From Azophilus sp965214305 (GTDB taxonomy: Bacteria > Pseudomonadota > Gammaproteobacteria > Pseudomonadales > Azotimanducaceae): DNA of 64,000 nt. Below the pieces are notes generated by a model that did not search any database, had not been told where the DNA came from, and saw nothing but the letters and a program-made list of their open reading frames with translations. Made by a program: the position numbers and the translations under genes. Below, piece after piece: positions 1 to 10,617 of the stretch (position 1 is its first letter; every line of letters starts with the position of its first letter). The stretch is from assembly GCA_965214305.1 (NCBI GenBank), contig OZ243949.1, forward strand, positions 2,294,001-2,358,000. Direction: 5' to 3'.

Positions 1-77
1 GGCGCTGGCGACCCATTGGTTTGGGCCCCCGGTGCCTTGTGTGCCGCATTGTCTTCGTAATCGTCCCAACTGAGCAT
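1..77 (-). CDS. nrdB: Ribonucleotide reductase beta subunit, N-terminal fragment
   Basis: Only the first 25 codons are in the window; the gene runs off the left edge. The reading starts MLSWDDYEDNAAHKAPG, which resembles the MLSW(D/E) beginning of class Ia NrdB in Pseudomonas-type bacteria. A good Shine-Dalgarno (AAGGAG) lies 8 bases before the ATG. The gene follows nrdA on the same strand after a 99-base gap, the normal nrdAB order. NrdB would supply the diiron-tyrosyl radical to NrdA. The assignment rests on a short N-terminus plus context. Confidence 0.7.
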   Translation of the reverse strand, partial: MLSWDDYEDNAAHKAPGAQTNGSPA

Positions 78-176
78 GCTTGTCTCTCCTTAACTTCGTG
101 GGTTTTATGTGCCTAGTTGACCGAGCACCGCTGCGACTCAAGTACATAAGTCTCCCACGCTTTGCCCGCCGAACCC

Positions 177-3173
<2,997 letters not shown>

Positions 3174-3328
3174 GGCCTTGGCTCCCTCCGTATCGCTTGG
3201 AACAATGCGGTTGACCGCTACATGTTGGGTTGGTTTTTAATTTAGGCACAACATAATGCGGTTTTTGAGCTAATGCAAGGAACGAATCGGTGGATATCCT
3301 GTGTATTGCCGTTGGAAAAACCGGGCAC

Positions 3329-3432
3329 CGTTGCGTGCGTCGCATATGGCATGATATTCGCCTCAATCCACCGGCCGACGGGACGACGATAGCGGCTTTT
3401 CGCTTTCGCGACTTCCGCAGGCAGAGGCGCCT
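3329..3432. repeat. F1 palindromic repeat, right half
   Basis: This stretch matches the right half of the complete F1 element at 10271-10435, including the shared interior GGCATGATATTCGCCTCAAT and the end CTTCCGCAGGCAGAGGC. It fills most of the nrdA-glpK gap and stops about 10 bases before the glpK start. The outermost bases read GGCGCCT instead of GGCTCCTA. The remainder of the gap, 3174-3328, is the nrdA upstream region with no clear motif. Confidence 0.8.
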
Positions 3433-3444
3433 GGAGGGGTTCGC

Positions 3445-4926
3445 ATGAGTTTGGTTCTCGCCATCGATCAAGGAACGTCGAGTTCCCGGGGTATTGTCTT
3501 CGACCTGACCACCGGACGGCTGCTTGGCGAGGGGCAACGGGAGTTCAGCACAGCGTTTCCGCAGGATGGTTGGGTTGAACAGGATCCGGAAACCCTGTGG
3601 AGCACGACCCTTGCGGCCTGTCGCGAGGCTTTGGCCAATGCGGCGGTCACCGGTGCCGACATTGGCGCCATCGGCATTACCAACCAACGTGAGACGACCC
3701 TGGTGTGGGAGCGCCAAACCGGCGCCTGTGTACACAACGCCATCGTTTGGCAAGACCGCCGCACGGCGGCGCGTTGTCAGCGGCTTAAGGACGACGGCTT
3801 GGAGGCGCACATCAAAACCCGTACCGGCCTGGTTGCAGACCCCTACTTCTCGGCCACCAAACTGGCTTGGTTGTTGGATGCCGACCCACGCCTGAGAAAG
3901 CGCGCCGCCGCCGGCGAGCTTTGTTTTGGCACGGTGGATGCCTTTTTGTTATGGCGGCTAACCGGAGGCCGTTCACACCTCACCGACGCCACCAATGCCG
4001 CGAGAACCATGCTGTTCGACATTCGCCGACAAACCTGGGACGAGGAATTGCTGCGCTATTTCGATATTCCCGTTGCCATGCTGCCGCAAGTTTGCGACTG
4101 TGCCGGAGACTTCGGCGCAACCGATGCCGATTGGTTCGGCGCAAACATACCCATCACCGGCGTGGCTGGGGATCAACAGGCGGCGCTGGTGGGCCAGGGT
4201 TGCTTCGCTGAGGGTGCCGCCAAGGTTACCTGCGGCACGGGCTGCTTTGTTGTTACCAATACGGGCGGGCGCATGCTGCAATCGACCAGCGGCCTGTTGG
4301 CGACCGTTGGCTATCGCCTTGATGGCGCGACAACCTATGCTTTGGAGGGCAGCGCTTTCGTGGCGGGTGCGGCTATCAAGTGGTTGCGTGACACCTTGGG
4401 GATCATTGCGACGGCTGCCGAAACCGAACCCATCGTCCGCCAGTTGGGTGCGGATACCGGGGGCCTGTACCTCGTGCCGGCATTCACCGGGTTGGGTGCG
4501 CCGCATTGGAACCCGCGGGCGCGGGGCACTCTTACCGGGCTAACACTGGACAGTACGCGAGCGCACATTGTGGCCGCCACCCTACAGAGCGTCGCCTACC
4601 AGGCAGCCGACTTACTTGGCGCGATGGCGGACGACGGCGCCCCGGTCGATAATCTGGGTGTTGACGGCGGCATGGTGGTGAACGACTGGCTGTGCCAATT
4701 CATGGCGGACATATTGGCCGTTCCGGTGACGCGCCCGCGCTTTGTGGAAACCACCGCCCTAGGCGCGGCCACCTTGGCGGGATTCGGGGCGGGCCTGACG
4801 GCGAGCCTCGATGAACGGAATTGGGGAATCGACCGTTCTTTCGTGCCGGAGATGAACAGCGGTCGGCGGCGACGCCTGCTCGATGGTTGGCGCACGGCGG
4901 TACGCCAAACGCTCGCCGGAACTTAA
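3445..4926 (+). CDS. glpK: Glycerol kinase
   Basis: 493 residues, the usual length of GlpK. It phosphorylates glycerol to sn-glycerol 3-phosphate using ATP. Family marks are the N-terminal phosphate-1 motif AIDQGTSSSRGIVFD, GITNQRETTLVWERQTG, IVWQDRRTA, the adenosine-binding GVAGDQQAALVGQGCF, and the C-terminal VDGGMVVNDWLCQFMAD. A GGAGGGG Shine-Dalgarno precedes the ATG. No glpF or glpD is adjacent, so it is probably transcribed alone or with the phosphotransferase gene 114 bases downstream. Confidence 0.96.
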   Translation: MSLVLAIDQGTSSSRGIVFDLTTGRLLGEGQREFSTAFPQDGWVEQDPETLWSTTLAACREALANAAVTGADIGAIGITNQRETTLVWERQTGACVHNAIVWQDRRTAARCQRLKDDGLEAHIKTRTGLVADPYFSATKLAWLLDADPRLRKRAAAGELCFGTVDAFLLWRLTGGRSHLTDATNAARTMLFDIRRQTWDEELLRYFDIPVAMLPQVCDCAGDFGATDADWFGANIPITGVAGDQQAALVGQGCFAEGAAKVTCGTGCFVVTNTGGRMLQSTSGLLATVGYRLDGATTYALEGSAFVAGAAIKWLRDTLGIIATAAETEPIVRQLGADTGGLYLVPAFTGLGAPHWNPRARGTLTGLTLDSTRAHIVAATLQSVAYQAADLLGAMADDGAPVDNLGVDGGMVVNDWLCQFMADILAVPVTRPRFVETTALGAATLAGFGAGLTASLDERNWGIDRSFVPEMNSGRRRRLLDGWRTAVRQTLAGT

Positions 4927-5040
4927 AGCCCAGGGCGCAGAATACTAGCTCGCGGGCCGGGTAATTTTGGTGACGAGATCCAGTTCCATAGGGCACTGCA
5001 AAAGCAGTAAATTGATTGTTCCAGTTTGGGTGGAGCCCAC

Positions 5041-6048
5041 ATGGAAGGCATCGACGAAGCCCGGGTTACGGCTTGGCTGGTGGAGCATGTGGCGGAAATC
5101 GAACCGCCGCTTGAGTTCACCCTGATAGCGGGCGGCCGCTCCAACCTGACCTATCGGTTTACGGATCGTCGGGGTTTGGCTCGGGTGCTGCGTCGCCCAC
5201 CGCTTGGCCATGTGCTTGAAAGCGCCCACGACATGGCGCGGGAGTTCAGGATTATCGAGGGTTTGCGCGATTCCGCCGTGCCGGTGCCCGCCGCCCTGGG
5301 GCTTTGCCGGAACACCGAGGTCAATGATGCGCCTTTCTACTTGATGGCCTTCGTTGCGGGAGAGGTGTTGCACGGCGCCGAGGAAGCGGCGCACTTACCG
5401 CGGGCGGAGCGCTTCGCCATCGGGATGCACGCCGTTGAAGTGCTCGCCAGCCTGCATTGCATCGAACCGGATGCGGTTGGCTTGGGCGATCTCGGCCGTC
5501 GCGAAGCCTATCTGGCGCGCCAACTGAAACGCTGGAAACGGCAATGGGAGGCGACAAAAACCCACGAGATTCCCGAAATGGAGGAAACCGCGCACATTTT
5601 GGAAGAGTCCATGCCGGAACAGCTGGGCTCGGCCATCGTACACGGCGACTATCGGCTGGGTAACATGATCGTTGGCGGCGGACGGGTGTGTGCGGTACTC
5701 GATTGGGAGCTCTGTACGCTGGGCGACCCTTTGGCGGATCTGGGTTATCTGCTGAATTCCTGGGTTGGCCCGGAGGAGGAAGCGCCAGCGGTTGCGGCGA
5801 CGGCGGCGGGCGGTTTTCCGAGCCGGGAAGCGCTCAGTGCGCGCTATACCGAACTCACCGGCCGCGATTTGCGGGGCATCGGCTACTATCGGGCGTTCTC
5901 CCATTGGCGTCTCGCCGCCATTGGCCAGGGCGTCTACAAGCGCTACTTGCTTGGTGCGATGGGCCAGGGCGGTGATTTCGACTTAGAGGACTATAAAAAC
6001 AACGTTACGACTCGGGCCCGGGCCGCACTGGAACTGTTAACGGGTTGA
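5041..6048 (+). CDS. APH-type phosphotransferase family protein
   Basis: 335 residues with the aminoglycoside phosphotransferase / choline kinase-like fold. An N-terminal lobe GGRSNLTYRF is followed by a catalytic loop VHGDYRLGNMI (H-x-D-x4-N) and the metal-binding VLDWELCTLGDPLADLGYLL. This is the subfamily often found beside acyl-CoA dehydrogenases and acyl-CoA ligases; the true substrate is unknown and antibiotic resistance should not be assumed. The ATG at 5041 is preferred over an in-frame TTG at 5026 because GGTGGAG sits 5 bases before it. Confidence 0.85.
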   Translation: MEGIDEARVTAWLVEHVAEIEPPLEFTLIAGGRSNLTYRFTDRRGLARVLRRPPLGHVLESAHDMAREFRIIEGLRDSAVPVPAALGLCRNTEVNDAPFYLMAFVAGEVLHGAEEAAHLPRAERFAIGMHAVEVLASLHCIEPDAVGLGDLGRREAYLARQLKRWKRQWEATKTHEIPEMEETAHILEESMPEQLGSAIVHGDYRLGNMIVGGGRVCAVLDWELCTLGDPLADLGYLLNSWVGPEEEAPAVAATAAGGFPSREALSARYTELTGRDLRGIGYYRAFSHWRLAAIGQGVYKRYLLGAMGQGGDFDLEDYKNNVTTRARAALELLTG

Positions 6049-6055
6049 GGGAGTG

Positions 6056-6165
6056 AAAAAAGGCGTGTCAGAAGGGGGGTTCTGAGGGCAGCTTCGTCTC
6101 TGGGGGGAAGGACACTTGAAAGGGAGGACATTTGCGAAGCTGCACACACGCCTTGAAATCAAGTG
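6056..6165 (-). ncRNA. Candidate small RNA 1 with C-rich loops
   Basis: On the minus strand this gap reads as a compact three-way-junction RNA. An outer 9-bp stem AAGGCGTGT/ACACGCCTT (6146-6154 with 6060-6068) encloses a second perfect 9-bp stem GCAGCTTCG/CGAAGCTGC (6135-6143 with 6088-6096), whose large loop contains UCCUCCC and CCUUCCCCCC. A third hairpin UCAGAA-CCCCCC-UUCUGA (6068-6085) has an all-C loop. The outer stem is followed at once by six T residues (6056-6061), so it doubles as a Rho-independent terminator. C-rich loops able to pair with Shine-Dalgarno sequences are known from Xanthomonas sX13 and the rhizobial CCUCCUCCC RNAs; membership is not claimed. No ORF fits. Confidence 0.6.
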
Positions 6166-6172
6166 AGTCGCC

Positions 6173-6202
6173 ATTCTGTACTGTACAAAACCGCTTTGTC
6201 AA
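6173..6202 (-). promoter_or_regulatory. Predicted sigma-70 promoter of small RNA 1
   Basis: On the minus strand a perfect -35 TTGACA (6197-6202) is followed by a weak -10, CAGAAT at 18-base spacing or TACAGA at 16. Transcription would begin near 6165, just before the outer stem of the RNA. Confidence 0.45.
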
Positions 6203-6357
6203 CCCCTAATTTTGGGTTTCTTTGCATTTTGTCCAGATTTTGTCCGGCTTTCTTGGTTTTGCTCCCGGCCCGCCTATCTCAGCCGATCTTTTGTGTGCCG
6301 AGGGCGTTTCCTCGTGCTCCTCGGCGGGCGGCTGTGCAGCCGGATGGCTTGGAAAGC

Positions 6358-6464
6358 GTTGGCCCCCGGGGTTTCCCTTGCCGCGCCGTTAAGCTCGCTC
6401 CCACCCCCTCTCGTACAGCAGGAAGCGCGTGCCCAGCGCGGCAAGGGAAGCCCCGGGGGCCAAC
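6358..6464. repeat. F2 palindromic repeat, complete copy
   Basis: Terminal arms of 29 bases (6358-6386 and 6436-6464) are inverted with one mismatch; both contain GCAAGGGAA and CCCCGGGGGCCAA. The interior (GCGCTGGGCAC, TTCCTGCT, TACGAGAGGGGG on the minus strand) recurs at 14349-14468 and 31440-31537. It lies in the 600-base gap between the phosphotransferase and MerR genes, together with small RNA 1 and an F1 element. Confidence 0.75.
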
Positions 6465-6489
6465 TCGCCGCCGACCAGAAGGTCTGGCC

Positions 6490-6656
6490 CCTAGGAGCCT
6501 CTGCCTGCGGAAGTCGCGGAAGCGAAAATTCGATATCGCCGTCCTTTCGGGCGGGCGATTGAGGAGAATATCGAGCCCTATTTGACGAAATCGAACGTTC
6601 AAAGGGGCGAGCGGAAGCGGATTTGCAGCCGTGAATTCCGAAGGCAGGGCCTCCTA
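6490..6656. repeat. F1 palindromic repeat, complete copy
   Basis: It begins CTAGGAGCCTCTGCCTGCGG and ends with the inverse (CCGAAGGCAGGGCCTCCTAG). The interior has the family segments GATATCGCCGTCC, GATTGAGGAGAATATCGAGC and GCGGATTTGCAGCCG. The right end overlaps the stop codon of the MerR gene, which is read from the opposite strand. Confidence 0.8.
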
Positions 6657-7541
6657 GATCAGTTCTTCCGCCTCCGCCAGCACCGCCAGCGCCGCTTCGA
6701 GTTGCGCTCGGGCTTGGGTGACATCGCTGTGGATGCGCTCATGCAGGGGTGCCACCGCTGCCGGCGCTTCGTCCGCGCCCTGCCAGGCGAGGTTGAAATC
6801 CGCAAAGGCGTTGAGCCTTGTAATCAATTCGACCAGATGCTGCGGCGCCTGGCTTGGATTGGTCGAATTTGCCGCGATGGCGATGAGTTGTTCATCGGTG
6901 AAACGCCGCGCTGTCGACCGCCCGGCCCGCAGGGGGTGGCCTGTGCCGGCCAGGCAGGCCTGTTCGATTGCAGCCCACCCCACCGGCCATTGCAGCGCCT
7001 CGACACCGTGGTCGCGGACCCGCTGCAAGTGTTTGTCCGCCGCGAATTGATAAAGGGCCAGAATGCGAACCCCCGGGCAGAGCGCCTCAATTTGCTCAAT
7101 CGGCGGCATCCCGAGTACCGACAGTTGCACAGCGATAATATCAAGACCCGAGGCACCGTCGGGGTCGCTGGCGAAGGCGTTAAGGTTCGCCCAGCGAGCG
7201 GCCACCTCAACCGTGGTATTCGATTGATGTTCGAGCACCACCAGATTTGGCCCGATGAGCCCCAGGCGCGGTGCGAAACCGGTGACCTCGTGGCCCGAGG
7301 TGAGCCGTGCGGAGAGTTGTGCGTCGGAAAGACCAGCCAAACTGGATATGGGCTGGCCCCGATCAACGAGCTGTTTGATGCGCTTCAGGCGCTCAAGTTG
7401 CGCGCGGCTGTAGTAGCGCGTTTTGCCGGAGCGATTGGCGGGCGCCAGGCCGTGGCGGCGGTCCCAAGCGCGCAGGCGCTCGACACCGATGCCGGTCAGG
7501 CTGGCCACCGTACCAATACGGTAGAGGTCTTCCAGTTCCAT
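6654..7541 (-). CDS. MerR-family transcriptional regulator with long C-terminal domain
   Basis: 295 residues. The N-terminus carries a MerR-type winged helix (YRIGTVASLTGIGVERLRAWDRRHGLAPANRSGKTRYYSRAQLERLKRIKQL, positions not continuous motif but residues about 7-60). The C-terminal 200 residues have the alternating strand-helix look of a B12-binding-type domain, but no DxHxxG cobalamin signature, so cofactor binding is doubtful. The ATG at 7541 is chosen over a TTG at 7565 because it begins just before the HTH. The in-frame TAG stop lies in the end of an F1 repeat. Two candidate small RNAs flank the gene on the same strand. Its targets are unknown. Confidence 0.8.
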   Translation of the reverse strand: MELEDLYRIGTVASLTGIGVERLRAWDRRHGLAPANRSGKTRYYSRAQLERLKRIKQLVDRGQPISSLAGLSDAQLSARLTSGHEVTGFAPRLGLIGPNLVVLEHQSNTTVEVAARWANLNAFASDPDGASGLDIIAVQLSVLGMPPIEQIEALCPGVRILALYQFAADKHLQRVRDHGVEALQWPVGWAAIEQACLAGTGHPLRAGRSTARRFTDEQLIAIAANSTNPSQAPQHLVELITRLNAFADFNLAWQGADEAPAAVAPLHERIHSDVTQARAQLEAALAVLAEAEELI

Positions 7542-7611
7542 ACTGGGCTTTTTTGACCAGTACAAAGGGTGGACAGATTCTACCGATTCGATATGCCTTG
7601 TCTAGGCACCT

Positions 7612-7741
7612 AGGAAAATAAAGAAGGCGTGGCGACAGACCCATGGGGTGCTGTCTTCGCGGTCAAGGGAGGAAGGGGAGAGAGAACCGCGCCACGCCTG
7701 TTTCTCCATCTCAAGCCAGCCATGCCAACTCAAGAGCGAGG
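7612..7741 (-). ncRNA. Candidate small RNA 2 (or leader) with C-rich loop
   Basis: It has the same architecture as small RNA 1. A perfect 10-bp outer stem AGGCGTGGCG/CGCCACGCCT (7690-7699 with 7625-7634) encloses a hairpin GCGGT/ACCGC whose loop holds UCUCUCCCC and UUCCUCCC (7664-7685), and a second hairpin GACAG/CUGUC with a CACCCC loop (7634-7655). Downstream on the minus strand is a T-rich tract TCTTTATTTT (7612-7624). It ends about 50-70 bases before the MerR gene start on the same strand. It may therefore be an independent small RNA or a terminating leader controlling that gene. Confidence 0.55.
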
Positions 7742-7747
7742 CCGCGC

Positions 7748-7775
7748 ATTTTACGAGTTTCGACACCGGTATCAA
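7748..7775 (-). promoter_or_regulatory. Predicted sigma-70 promoter of small RNA 2
   Basis: On the minus strand, -35 TTGATA (7770-7775), a 16-base spacer and -10 TAAAAT (7748-7753); each hexamer matches consensus at five of six positions. Transcription would start near 7741. Confidence 0.6.
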
Positions 7776-7830
7776 GGCAAAACACTGAAAAATTCTGTTT
7801 CTTTTCGTTTCGTAACGTTTCCGCTTCCTT

Positions 7831-7946
7831 AGCCCGGACAGCTCACCAACTCTTTTGCCAGCGCGGGATCTCCGCTCGCGCTCCCCGGCAGAGGGCTGCG
7901 AGAGTGCATCGGCGTAGCCCAAGGAAGTTGCTGAGCTGTCCGGGCT
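7831..7946. repeat. F5 palindromic repeat, complete copy
   Basis: Inverted ends AGCCCGGACAGCTCACCAAC (left, from 7831) and GTTGCTGAGCTGTCCGGGCT (right, to 7946) match at 20 of 22 bases over the full 22-base arms. The interior has a smaller inverted pair around GCGCGGGATCTCCGCTCGCGC. Related ends occur at 35685, 54313-54434, 61365 and 61990, and at the starts of ftsX, the TPR-sulfotransferase and smpB. Confidence 0.7.
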
Positions 7947-8093
7947 GGCATGGCCGTAGAGACGTAAGACGAGACGCCACCACAACGCTCGAATTGCTGC
8001 GAGATTGGCGCGGAGCGGGCAAAATGCACCCCTTGGCGAGCCGCTGGCCGATGGCGCGCAACCGCTGGCCGCAACAGATATTAAGGAGACAAC

Positions 8094-9638
8094 ATGCGCA
8101 ACAACCTGGGTTTATTGCTAACCAAGCGGGCGTTCCTCAGTCCGAGCCGGGAAGCCTATGTGGACAGCCACGCCGATTTGCGTCTGACCTACGCCGAATT
8201 GAACGAACGCAGCAATCGTATCGCCAACGCCTTTGTCGATGCGGGCGTGCAGAAGGAAGAGCGGGTTGCCCTGCTACTGATGAACAGTGCCGAGTTTATG
8301 GAAGCCTATTTCGGGCTGGCCAAAATCGGGGCGGTGGTGGTACCGCTCAACTGGCGGCTGGTAGCCGATGAACTGGAGTTCATCTTGAAGGATGCTGGTG
8401 TCACCAGGCTCATCTTTGGGGAGGAGTTCATCGATACGGTGGCCGATTTGCACAGCCGCGGTGCAAAGACGGATATCCGGCAGTGGTTGCAAGTGGCGGG
8501 CCATGCGGAAGTCGCCGGGTTCGCCGAAAGCTACCATGAGTTCCGCGATACGGGATCAAGAGCCGAACCCGATATTTGCGGGGCGGATGACGACATGCTC
8601 TACATCATGTACACCTCGGGCACCACGGGTTTGCCGAAGGGCGTGGTGCATACGCACAACAGCTCGATTTGGGCCATTCTGACCGTCTCGGTGAATTGTC
8701 ATTATCGGGAAAACGAGCGATTTCTGGGTGCCCTGCCCATGTTTCATGTGGGTGCGCTGACCCCCTGTGCGGTCAATGTCTACCAAGGCGCCACCTCGGT
8801 CATCATGCGCAGCTTCGAGCCCTTGTTGGCTTGGCAACTGTTGGAACGGGAGAAGATCACCACCGGTCTAATGGTTCCCGCCATGCTGAATTTCATGCTA
8901 AAGGTTCCCGAATTCGAGCAGTTCGAACACCCGGATCTGCGTTGGATCATGACCGGTGCGGCACCGGTTCCGGTATCGCTGACGCAGCGGTTCATGGAGC
9001 AGGGCATCGCTATCCGGCAGGTTTACGGGCTCACCGAGTCCTGTGGCCCGGCTTGCCTGATTGATGCCGCCGACGCCCTGCGTAAGCCGGATTCCACCGG
9101 CAAGGCGTTTTTTCACACCTCCGTGCGGGTGGTCAACGGCCAGGGCGAGGATTGCGCGCCCGGCCAACCCGGGGAAGTGCTGGTTGCGGGTGCCCACATC
9201 ATGCGCGAGTACTGGAACCGGCCGGATGCGACGGCCGAGACCCTCATCGACGGCTGGCTGCATACCGGTGATGTTGCGGTGATGGACGAAGAAGGGTTCG
9301 TTTCCATTCAAGACCGCATCAAAGACATGATTATCTCGGGCGGCGAGAACGTTTATCCAGCCGAGATAGAGGGGGTGCTGGCCACTCATCCGGACATCGT
9401 CGAGGCCGCAGTGATTGGGCAGCCGAGCGAGACCTGGGGGGAAAGCCCCCTGGCTATTGTGGTTCGGTCTTCCGATAGTTTGCGCGAAGCGGAGGTGCTT
9501 GATTATTGCCGGGGGCGGCTCGCCCGCTTCAAGCAACCCAAGGCGGTGGCCTTTACCGATGAGATCCCGCGCAATCCCAGCGGCAAGATACTCAAACGCT
9601 TGTTACGCGAGCAATTTCCCGGGTCGGCGCCGAGCTGA
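8094..9638 (+). CDS. Acyl-CoA synthetase (AMP-forming, long/medium-chain type)
   Basis: 514 residues of the ANL superfamily. It activates a carboxylic acid to an acyl-adenylate and then the CoA thioester. Visible motifs are the phosphate loop YIMYTSGTTGLPKGVVHTH, the A4/A5 region QVYGLTESCG, the hinge region WLHTGDVAVMDEEGFVSIQDR, IKDMIISGGENVYPAEIE, and the C-terminal lysine in NPSGKILKRLLRE. Length and sequence resemble the fadD3/FadD-like 510-residue group. AAGGAG lies 5 bases before the ATG. It is likely involved with the nearby crotonase in acyl-CoA metabolism, but no operon joins them. Confidence 0.9.
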   Translation: MRNNLGLLLTKRAFLSPSREAYVDSHADLRLTYAELNERSNRIANAFVDAGVQKEERVALLLMNSAEFMEAYFGLAKIGAVVVPLNWRLVADELEFILKDAGVTRLIFGEEFIDTVADLHSRGAKTDIRQWLQVAGHAEVAGFAESYHEFRDTGSRAEPDICGADDDMLYIMYTSGTTGLPKGVVHTHNSSIWAILTVSVNCHYRENERFLGALPMFHVGALTPCAVNVYQGATSVIMRSFEPLLAWQLLEREKITTGLMVPAMLNFMLKVPEFEQFEHPDLRWIMTGAAPVPVSLTQRFMEQGIAIRQVYGLTESCGPACLIDAADALRKPDSTGKAFFHTSVRVVNGQGEDCAPGQPGEVLVAGAHIMREYWNRPDATAETLIDGWLHTGDVAVMDEEGFVSIQDRIKDMIISGGENVYPAEIEGVLATHPDIVEAAVIGQPSETWGESPLAIVVRSSDSLREAEVLDYCRGRLARFKQPKAVAFTDEIPRNPSGKILKRLLREQFPGSAPS

Positions 9639-9758
9639 TTTTCCGGCTCGGATGACGACCTTGGAAGCCATCAAATGACAGGCGTTTATGGAATGCATCC
9701 GGGGTGATTGCGGCACACATCAAGCAACGCTATGCGCTGGCCGATTTGGTACAGGCGC

Positions 9759-10127
9759 CTAGAGGAAACGGTGCGCGGCCACCAACACCCAGATAACGGC
9801 GAGCAGCACCAATGCCAGGGCCACCGCCGCGGAGGCTATGTCTTTGGCGCGGCCAGCCAGGTCGTTGGGCTCCTCGCCAACGCGGTCGACCACCGCCTCC
9901 ACGGCGGTATTCAGCAATTCCGCGATCAGCACAATGGCGTAGGCGCTGATCAGCAGAGCCGTTTCCACCAGTGTTTGCCCGAGCCAGAAAGCCAGGGGGA
10001 TTAGCACCAGGCCGAGTGTGCATTCCTGCCGGAACGCGGATTCGTCGCGCCAAGCGGCCCGCAGCCCCTTCATGGAGAACTGGCTGGCTTTCCGGATCCG
10101 CTTGAATCCCGTATAGCCCGGCTTCAT
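9759..10127 (-). CDS. dgkA: Diacylglycerol kinase
   Basis: 122 residues, the length of bacterial integral-membrane DgkA. It phosphorylates diacylglycerol to phosphatidic acid in the inner membrane. A surface helix (SMKGLRAAWRDESAFRQE) is followed by three membrane segments. The family signature IAELLNTAVEAVVDRV with active-site Glu and Asn is present, followed by LAGRAKDIASAAV. Convergent to the acyl-CoA ligase gene; the 120 bases between them (9639-9758) show no feature. Confidence 0.95.
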   Translation of the reverse strand: MKPGYTGFKRIRKASQFSMKGLRAAWRDESAFRQECTLGLVLIPLAFWLGQTLVETALLISAYAIVLIAELLNTAVEAVVDRVGEEPNDLAGRAKDIASAAVALALVLLAVIWVLVAAHRFL

Positions 10128-10270
10128 TGCGGGCGGGCTCCCAGCCCGGATATATTCGGCATAAAGGCTCTATTCGGGCTCGCCTCCCGCTGTTCATGCT
10201 GTTGTGTGGATTGCGACACTCGGTTCCAGTGGATCACTAGTGCCCGCGAATTATAGCCCGCGCAGGCTCT

Positions 10271-10435
10271 TAGGAGCCTCTGCCTGCGGAATTCGCGGCT
10301 GCAAAGCCGCTCTCATCCGTCCCGTCGGCCGCTCGATTTCGTTGCATATGGCATGATATTCGCCTCAATCGACCGGCCGACGGGACGGCGATAGCGGCTT
10401 TTCGCTTTCGCGACTTCCGCAGGCAGAGGCTCCTA
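10271..10435. repeat. F1 palindromic repeat, complete type copy
   Basis: The best copy of the family, 165 bases. Perfect 21-base inverted ends start TAGGAGCCTCTGCCTGCGGA at 10271 and finish at 10435 with the reverse complement. A second inner pair, CGTCCCGTCGGCCG / CGGCCGACGGGACG, would make a long hairpin. No ORF. The rest of the dgkA-crotonase gap (10128-10617) contains one further small inverted repeat GGTGTCCG/CGGACACC at 10460-10496 and nothing else I recognise. Confidence 0.85.
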
Positions 10436-10617
10436 GCCGCCCGGCTTGAACGATGCATTGGTGTCCGCGGTTTGAATTTTGCAGCCGTCGGACACCGGAG
10501 TTGGAGCGGCAGCCAAAACAAAAGCAATGCACATTTGATGAACCGCACCACACCGCAATGCAAAACATGCGGATGGGCTACTGATCCGCTAAGGTGCATG
10601 GCTTTTCGGAGCAAGAC

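Noticed and set aside
3174..3328. NrdR box upstream of nrdA
   Set aside because: Searched by eye for the ACACWATATAKWGTGT-type palindrome; no acceptable match.
6582..7556. Long open frame on the plus strand across the MerR gene
   Set aside because: It is the complement of the MerR coding sequence; the minus-strand protein has a clear winged-helix domain and this one has none.
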